Positions 58,930 through 64,000 of a DNA stretch of 64,000 nucleotides are shown piece by piece. The notes beneath the pieces are model-generated. The model searched no databases. It was not told where the DNA came from and was given only the letters and a program-made list of their open reading frames with translations. The stretch's first letter is position 1. Every line of letters starts with the position of its first letter. The stretch spans positions 551,149 to 615,148 of the forward strand of contig QEOQ01000590.1 in assembly GCA_010279815.1 (NCBI GenBank), in the 5' to 3' direction. The stretch comes from Brachionus plicatilis. Lineage: Eukaryota > Rotifera > Eurotatoria > Ploima > Brachionidae. The translations under genes and the position numbers were made by a program.

Positions 58930-59530
58930 AGAGACTATCCAACGATTGCCGTTTGCTAGACTGAGTATATTGCTTGTATAGAAAGCCAACTAAATCTGGA
59001 TTCATTATTTTTGGTTTACAGCCGATACCAATAAGCGCATACAAATGCTTTTCAACCTTTCTCCATCTTTCTTCAAGAAAATTGTAAACAAATTCCCGTC
59101 TTCCTATTGGTAAACTAAACTCCTAAACTTAGATAGATCATGCTGGGGACTAGAAGTATATCAACACCATTCATCGAAAAAGAGGTTGAAAAGTTTTTCT
59201 TTTCTGAAATGACCATGTACGGCTGAAATTCTTCACATCTAATTAGTTAAGTTTCACAGTGTTTAGCTACTGTGGCTAGAACGATGATGTCATCACAATA
59301 TGCAATAATTGATAAGTTGATATCATTTAAAATAGTATTTTTGCTCCAAAATTTAGTTCAGTGCAGCTTACTATCATGTCGTTTATATAGAAATTAAACA
59401 AGTATGATGATAGAACGCCACCTTGTTTCATTCCCTCGGTTGTAGCTACGCGTTCACTCAATTGACCATCTAGTTGATATCGAGTGATATCAACAAAGAA
59501 CACTGCAAAAATTACAATCAAGCATTGATT
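58930..59530 (-). mobile_element. Decayed non-LTR reverse transcriptase
   Basis: Minus-strand pieces in order: TEGMKQGGVLSSYLFNFYIN (59380-59450), then in another frame NLSIIAYCDDIIVLATVAKH with the Y-x-D-D box (about 59270-59325), and then EFVYNFLEERWRKVEKHLYA followed by LIGIGCKPKIMNPDLVGFLY (about 58950-59105). Frameshifts and stops separate them. An inactive remnant. Confidence 0.75.
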
Positions 59531-59712
59531 AATAAAAAGTGGACTTCATTTGATGTGAATCTGATGACGATTCAAATGATGAGTCAATAAAATAAAATGT
59601 ATGCAAGAGACCAAGAATAGATTCAGTTACACAAAAAATGTCTTGTAAAAAATGTGGAGCTAAAAAGACTAAGAGAAGATACTGGGCTTGTCCAAATAAT
59701 TGTCCAAATAAA

Positions 59713-59752
59713 TGATATCTTTTAAGTCATTGACATGACTTAAAAGATATCA
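59713..59752. repeat. Perfect 18-bp inverted repeat with 4-nt loop
   Basis: TGATATCTTTTAAGTCAT, loop TGAC, then ATGACTTAAAAGATATCA, an exact reverse complement. It could form a 40-nt hairpin in DNA or RNA. It follows directly on a short Cys-rich frame and may mark the end of a transposon. Confidence 0.9.
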
Positions 59753-60447
59753 AAATAACAGATTGAGTATATTATCTTTAAACTGGACGTCGAAATGAAA
59801 CGTTGCTTGTTTCACCTTTTAGGACTTAATATTAAAAAATAATAAATATTTTAATTTTTTAACTGTATTCAAATTCCGTATTTCAAATTATATTTTTAAA
59901 TCAAACGGGGGCTAAAAAGAAGGCATTTAGCAGTTCGAGATAAATTCCTCAAAATGCTTCATCATATAAAAAAAATTCGAGATGGTTTTTTTTTAAATCA
60001 GAAAAGGAAATTTAAATCTGCAAAATATATCAGCTAATACAAACTTTGTTCCACCTAGTCTCTACAATAACTGATCAATTTTAATTTTAATGATTTTTTA
60101 AAATATTTAGTTCTTTACAGATTTGAAGAATTTTTGCAGAAACTTAGGCCTAAACAAAAACAGTTGTTTAAATTTTAAATATTTTTTGTACCAAAATTCC
60201 CATTGCCCAACAAAAAAAATTTAATTTTAAAATAAAAGAGGATATGAGAAACAATTTTTAGACAAATTTACAGGACTAATAAAGGAATAAAATGATTCAT
60301 TGAAAAAAAAAATCAAGTCTTTTAGATAAATTTATTAGAAAAGCTTTTTTTAAACCTCATATTGAGAATATGATGACCGTAGAATGAAATGAAAAAATAT
60401 TTTTCTTTAAACAATCAATAATACAATTTTCTGACTTGTATTCAATA

Positions 60448-60460
60448 GTTGCTAGGAAAC
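60448..60460 (+). promoter_or_regulatory. X-box-like site of meckelin (one-base spacer)
   Basis: GTTGCTAGGAAAC: half-sites GTTGCT and GGAAAC of the RFX X-box, with a one-base spacer instead of two. It lies 93 bp before the meckelin start codon. Confidence 0.45.
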
Positions 60461-60552
60461 AACATTAGAAAAATGTTAAGGTGAATTAGAATTCGAAAAT
60501 TTCTGCTTATACCAAAAATAGAATTTCATTTTTTGATTTTGATTAGTAATCA

Positions 60553-63500
60553 ATGCTCAAAAAAATGAAAATTTTAAAAGCCTTCATATTTTATCTAATT
60601 CAAATCAATTTGGCTTCATGTCAATCAAACTCATTAACACCAGTCAAAGTAGCCAGACCCTCAGAATGTGATCCCAGCGCACAATTTTTTGACATCTCCT
60701 CTTCTGAATGCAAAGACTGTCCATTGAACAGCCGCAAAATCGATCGTAAAAATAAAATTTACCTAATAAAAAAATTAATTCTTATTTTTAAATTTGTCCC
60801 CTAGTTTATAATTGCAAGTGCAATGATGATCATTTTGCCAAGTATGATTACGGTGGAGGTTCCATTGTTTGTGAAGCATGTCCCCCAAATCAAGTCCAAT
60901 CCTCGAATGGCTTCTCTTGTGTAGAATGTAATGCCAATTGTAGAAATTGTGACACTTCAAGAGGTATTCTGACTGATACCAACCAAGACGGAACCAAATT
61001 ATCCTCTTACCAATGCATTATTTGTAATTCTGGTGACTCCAAGGTGTACGATTCTTCGTGTAGAAGTTGTTTTCCTTTCATATTCTCCCTTTTCGACTCT
61101 AACATCAACACTTTAAGCTGTAGCAATAATTTTCTTGAATTTGGCTCGATTTTGATCAACAGTGATGGATCAGTGCTGCCTAATCAATACACATACAGCA
61201 TAGTGTTTGGTACCGAATCGGTAAATTCAGAATTTGTAAGTGTGAATTTAATTTCGGCTTTTACTCAATGCCGGACCAGTCGAAGAAATGCCACTGCTTG
61301 TCAAGTCTTAGCCAACATGTGTGTTCTAAACATCTACACAATCTTTGTCCAAAGCGGCTTTGACGCATGCGAAGCATTCTTCTCTCTCAGAGGAACCAAC
61401 CAAGAGTCCATCTTTTGGGGCCAATACATCCCTTGGCTTGTCTATCCCCAGTCATACGCATCCTACTTTTCAAACTATGAAAATAGTGGTCTTGGCGACA
61501 ACCGGTTTTTGAAGCTGAGCTTTGAGGACAAGTGTGAGTCGAGCACTTTTGAATTCTATGCCAACCAGTACAACTTGGACGGCTCTTTTCACTCGGGCTC
61601 ATTTGTTGATATTTCTAAATTTCAGCTGTGCAATTACTTAAGTCCTTCATATTCTCTGGTTTCCAAAGTGTCGCCATTCTCTGCCACCAACTACAACCAG
61701 TCCTGCTTTTTGCCAGTCTCGACTCTTCTCGAGTTCGGCAAGGAACCAAAATTTTTCGAACTTTTCCTAAAATTTGACAATTCATCTGACTTGCTGCCTA
61801 TTCCAGTTAAATTTCTGGACTATAGAGAAAATGGACTGCTGGTCAATTTGGACGATGAGAGAAATCAAAAGCTGCATCGAAGATTTTTCATGGTCGACGC
61901 GATCAGCTCCAAACAGCCATCCACACCAACTGCCAAATACATTCGCTATGTCAAATCTTTTGTCATTTTCATAAGGCTAAGAGACACCCAAACAAATGGA
62001 GAAATCTATCCACCATTGATCATCATTGATTATGACTATGTGTCTACCGATGATTTGACGCGCACAGTTGAAGTAAGCTTTGAAATTGCTTATTCGAGTA
62101 ATTTCCAAGCGCCCGATCTGGCCATGTGGATTACGTCAGGAATTTTGGCACTTTTTTCTCTTGTCTGGGCATTCATACGGGCTCTAGTGTGGAATCGAAG
62201 ATCAGGCAAAGTGGCGCCAGACTTGATAACTCTGTTCAAATTTACCATGTTCATATGCTCTTCGTTGGGAAATGTTTTTTTTCTGGTCTTGGTTGCCGGG
62301 TCTTTATACTGGCTGATTTTTTACAAAGGACAAGGAATTGCCTATTTGATTCTTCCGAACAGTGACCAGCAGGCAGTCTTTATAGTCATGCTGGTGCTGG
62401 CTTTTGTGTTTAAACTAATCGATGTGCTTCATTTGGTATTCTCTCAGACTTCTTTTGACATATTTTTCATTGACTGGGAAAGACCAACTTCTGAATCGTC
62501 AAGCTTGGTAAATCAATTGATTCCATCTACAGTGTTGGACAAGGGAAAAGAGGAAAAAAAAAATTTTTTATTAAACAAAGAGTTGTCTGAGTACAACAGG
62601 ATATCCTGTTGGAGAACATTGTTTGTGGCAAATGAATGGAACGAGATACAAACATTCAGAAAAATTGATCCATTGGTACAATTAATTGGGGTATTGTTTT
62701 TTCTAAAAGTAATCAATTTGGAAGCAATAACAACCAGTGACTGTAACACCAGTATTAGCCCTGATCCAAATGCATACCAGGCAGAGTACAGTGGTATTTT
62801 GAGAATAGCAATGGCTGCGTCCATGTATATCGGTGTCGGAATACTGCAATATGTAGTGTATGAATTTTTTTACATCAGGTGCATTTCGGACAAAATTGGT
62901 CAGTTCATTGACTTTTGTTCGGTTGCTAACATCAGTATGTTCATCATGACTCACACTCAGTATGGTTATTACATTCATGGAAGGTCTCCGCACGGAAATT
63001 CTGATGTGAGCATGCAGAACATGTCCAAAGCTTTGTCCAAAGAAGAAAACGAAGAGACCGGTAAACGCGGACTCGGACAAAATTCCGATCAGCAGACATT
63101 CTCGATTTTCATATCGAGTAAGCTTAGCAATGAATATTCTAAAGTTATGATTCCTTTATTTCAAGTAAAAATTAATTTAGAATTTAAAAAAAAAAATTAC
63201 AAATTAGAACTTTTTACTAGAAAAAAAGCTTAAGAAAAAGCAGTGGAATTAGTGGGGCTGAATTTGACAAAAGAGTTTTAGCTTATAATAATTTGAACAA
63301 GTTTTTGATGGGCTATATTGATAATGTAAGTACTAAAGTGTCTCATTTTTTTATATAAATTTTTTATTTTAAAAGATTTTGCGAAATTTGAAATACAAAA
63401 TTGTGAGAAGAAATTTTTTTGAAAATATTTTCAACATTGAATTTAGAGATCCGACTAAAAATGGATATTTTTTTGCGGGTAAAATTAAAATCTACTTTTG

Positions 63501-63805
63501 AAATTTTGCAATTTTAATTCAATTTTTTCTAGATGAAAATCGAACCTTCGAAACAGTTTTGTTCTGCGGCCAAGAGCAAAAGCTTTTTATTTTTGATCTG
63601 ATGACATTTTTGTTTGTCGATTACTTTGCAAAAAATTATGTGCTCGCAGCTTTTTGTGTATTTTTAGTTATAAAGGTATTTTTAAATAGATTAATGTTTA
63701 AACTAAATTAAAAATAATATTTAGGTTTACAATACTCTAAGAAATGATTTGGGAAAAAGGAATCTGTCCAGAAAAACTTTAGTCGATAAACGATTTTTGA
63801 TTTGA
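60553..63805 (+). CDS. TMEM67: Meckelin (TMEM67), ciliary transition-zone receptor
   Basis: A membrane protein of the MKS complex at the ciliary transition zone; human mutations cause Meckel and Joubert syndromes. Exons: 60553-60745, 60805-63164 (2.36 kb, unusually long here), 63221-63325, 63376-63478, 63533-63675, 63725-63805; 994 aa (human 995). It has a signal peptide (about residues 1-23, LKAFIFYLIQINLASC), then a Cys-rich region (about 35-155) with many CxxC units (CKDCP, CEACPPN, CVECNANCRNCD, CRSCF), a beta-rich ectodomain, and from about residue 500 several membrane segments (MWITSGILALFSLVWAFI, FFLVLVAGSLYWLIFY, QAVFIVMLVLAFVFKLIDVL, and others). The conserved tail reads SDQQTFSIFISSKLSNEY, NNLNKFLMGYIDN, FIFDLMTFLFVDYFAKNYVL and RKTLVDKRFLI. 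Exon 3 uses the acceptor ACTAG at 63216-63220, which keeps the frame. Confidence 0.95.
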
Positions 63806-64000
63806 TCAAAATGGCAAAGGAAAAAATGCACTTTTTATATTATTTTGCTAGTTTTCATCTAATTTTTTTATATTAAAATAAAATTTTACTTTAAAATTCA
63901 CACGATGCTTGTTTAAAAAAAATATATTTCTTTGGTTACTTAAAATAGCCTTCTGAAAAAACCTCTTCAATTAATTAAATAATACTTTAAAGAAGTTTTA
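63806..64000. other. 3' flank of meckelin
   Basis: A/T-rich. AATAAAAT motifs near 63876 could be the polyadenylation signal. Nothing else is recognised before the window ends. Confidence 0.45.

Larger units (their letters stand above)
58002..60552. other. Transposon-remnant spacer before meckelin
   Basis: About 2.5 kb with no intact gene. It holds an integrase-like tail (58345-58690), a reverse-transcriptase remnant (58930-59530), a perfect hairpin (59713-59752) and the meckelin promoter with an X-box-like site. A 25-codon plus-strand frame at 59639-59715 (MSCKKCGAKKTKRR, with CxxC pairs) is probably transposon debris. Confidence 0.5.

Noticed and set aside
1..64000. tRNA, rRNA and CRISPR arrays
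   Set aside because: No cloverleaf with a proper GGTTCGAATCC-type B box, no rRNA-like block and no regularly spaced repeats were found by eye.

Overview
The window is nuclear DNA from an animal with a very AT-rich, compact genome. Protein genes are split by many short (about 45-70 nt) GT-AG introns, lie in both orientations, and sit between long A/T-rich spacers carrying worn transposon pieces. The gene set is plainly metazoan (SoxB, meckelin, CEP83, erlin, POLR3K, MVB12, TIMM13, beta-1,4-galactosyltransferase). Composition, intron size and transposon types resemble a monogonont rotifer such as Brachionus. That is an inference, and no marker in the window proves it. The standard genetic code fits, except that in-frame TGA is read as selenocysteine in one gene family.

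Layout. 0.5-0.8 kb: orphan last exon of a minus-strand gene, then two small inverted-repeat elements. 2.3-3.9 kb: kynurenine aminotransferase. 5.9-7.1 kb: beta-1,4-galactosyltransferase. 10.3-13.0 kb: small heat-shock protein (minus), MVB12 (plus), TIMM13 (minus). 13.5-15.2 kb: leucine-rich-repeat protein. 15.2-23.1 kb: spacer with a GC-richer repeat and LINE remnants. 23.1-24.9 kb: intronless, GC-rich SoxB gene (minus), with about 9.8 kb of gene-free upstream DNA that probably includes a distant 5' noncoding exon with a TATA box near 33.1 kb. 34.7-37.9 kb: three tandem four-transmembrane (claudin/PMP22-like) genes with the same exon plan. 40.7-43.6 kb: a frameshifted pseudogene and transposon fragments. 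44.2-49.0 kb: CEP83. 50.7-53.0 kb: erlin and POLR3K. 60.6-63.8 kb: meckelin (TMEM67).

The most striking content is between 49.4 and 57.9 kb: six two-exon genes of the selenoprotein W/Rdx family. ORF calling misses them because each has an in-frame TGA in a Cys-x-x-Sec redox motif. Every copy has its only intron at the same place, inside the redox Cys codon (TG|T). Every copy has a SECIS-like hairpin in its 3' flank, but the last copy has lost the essential G of the 3' quartet. The first copy resembles MIEN1 and ends in a CaaX prenylation motif.

Two ciliary genes (CEP83, TMEM67) each carry an RFX X-box-like site about 100 bp before their start codon. CEP83 and the first selenoprotein gene are divergent and share a short intergenic region.
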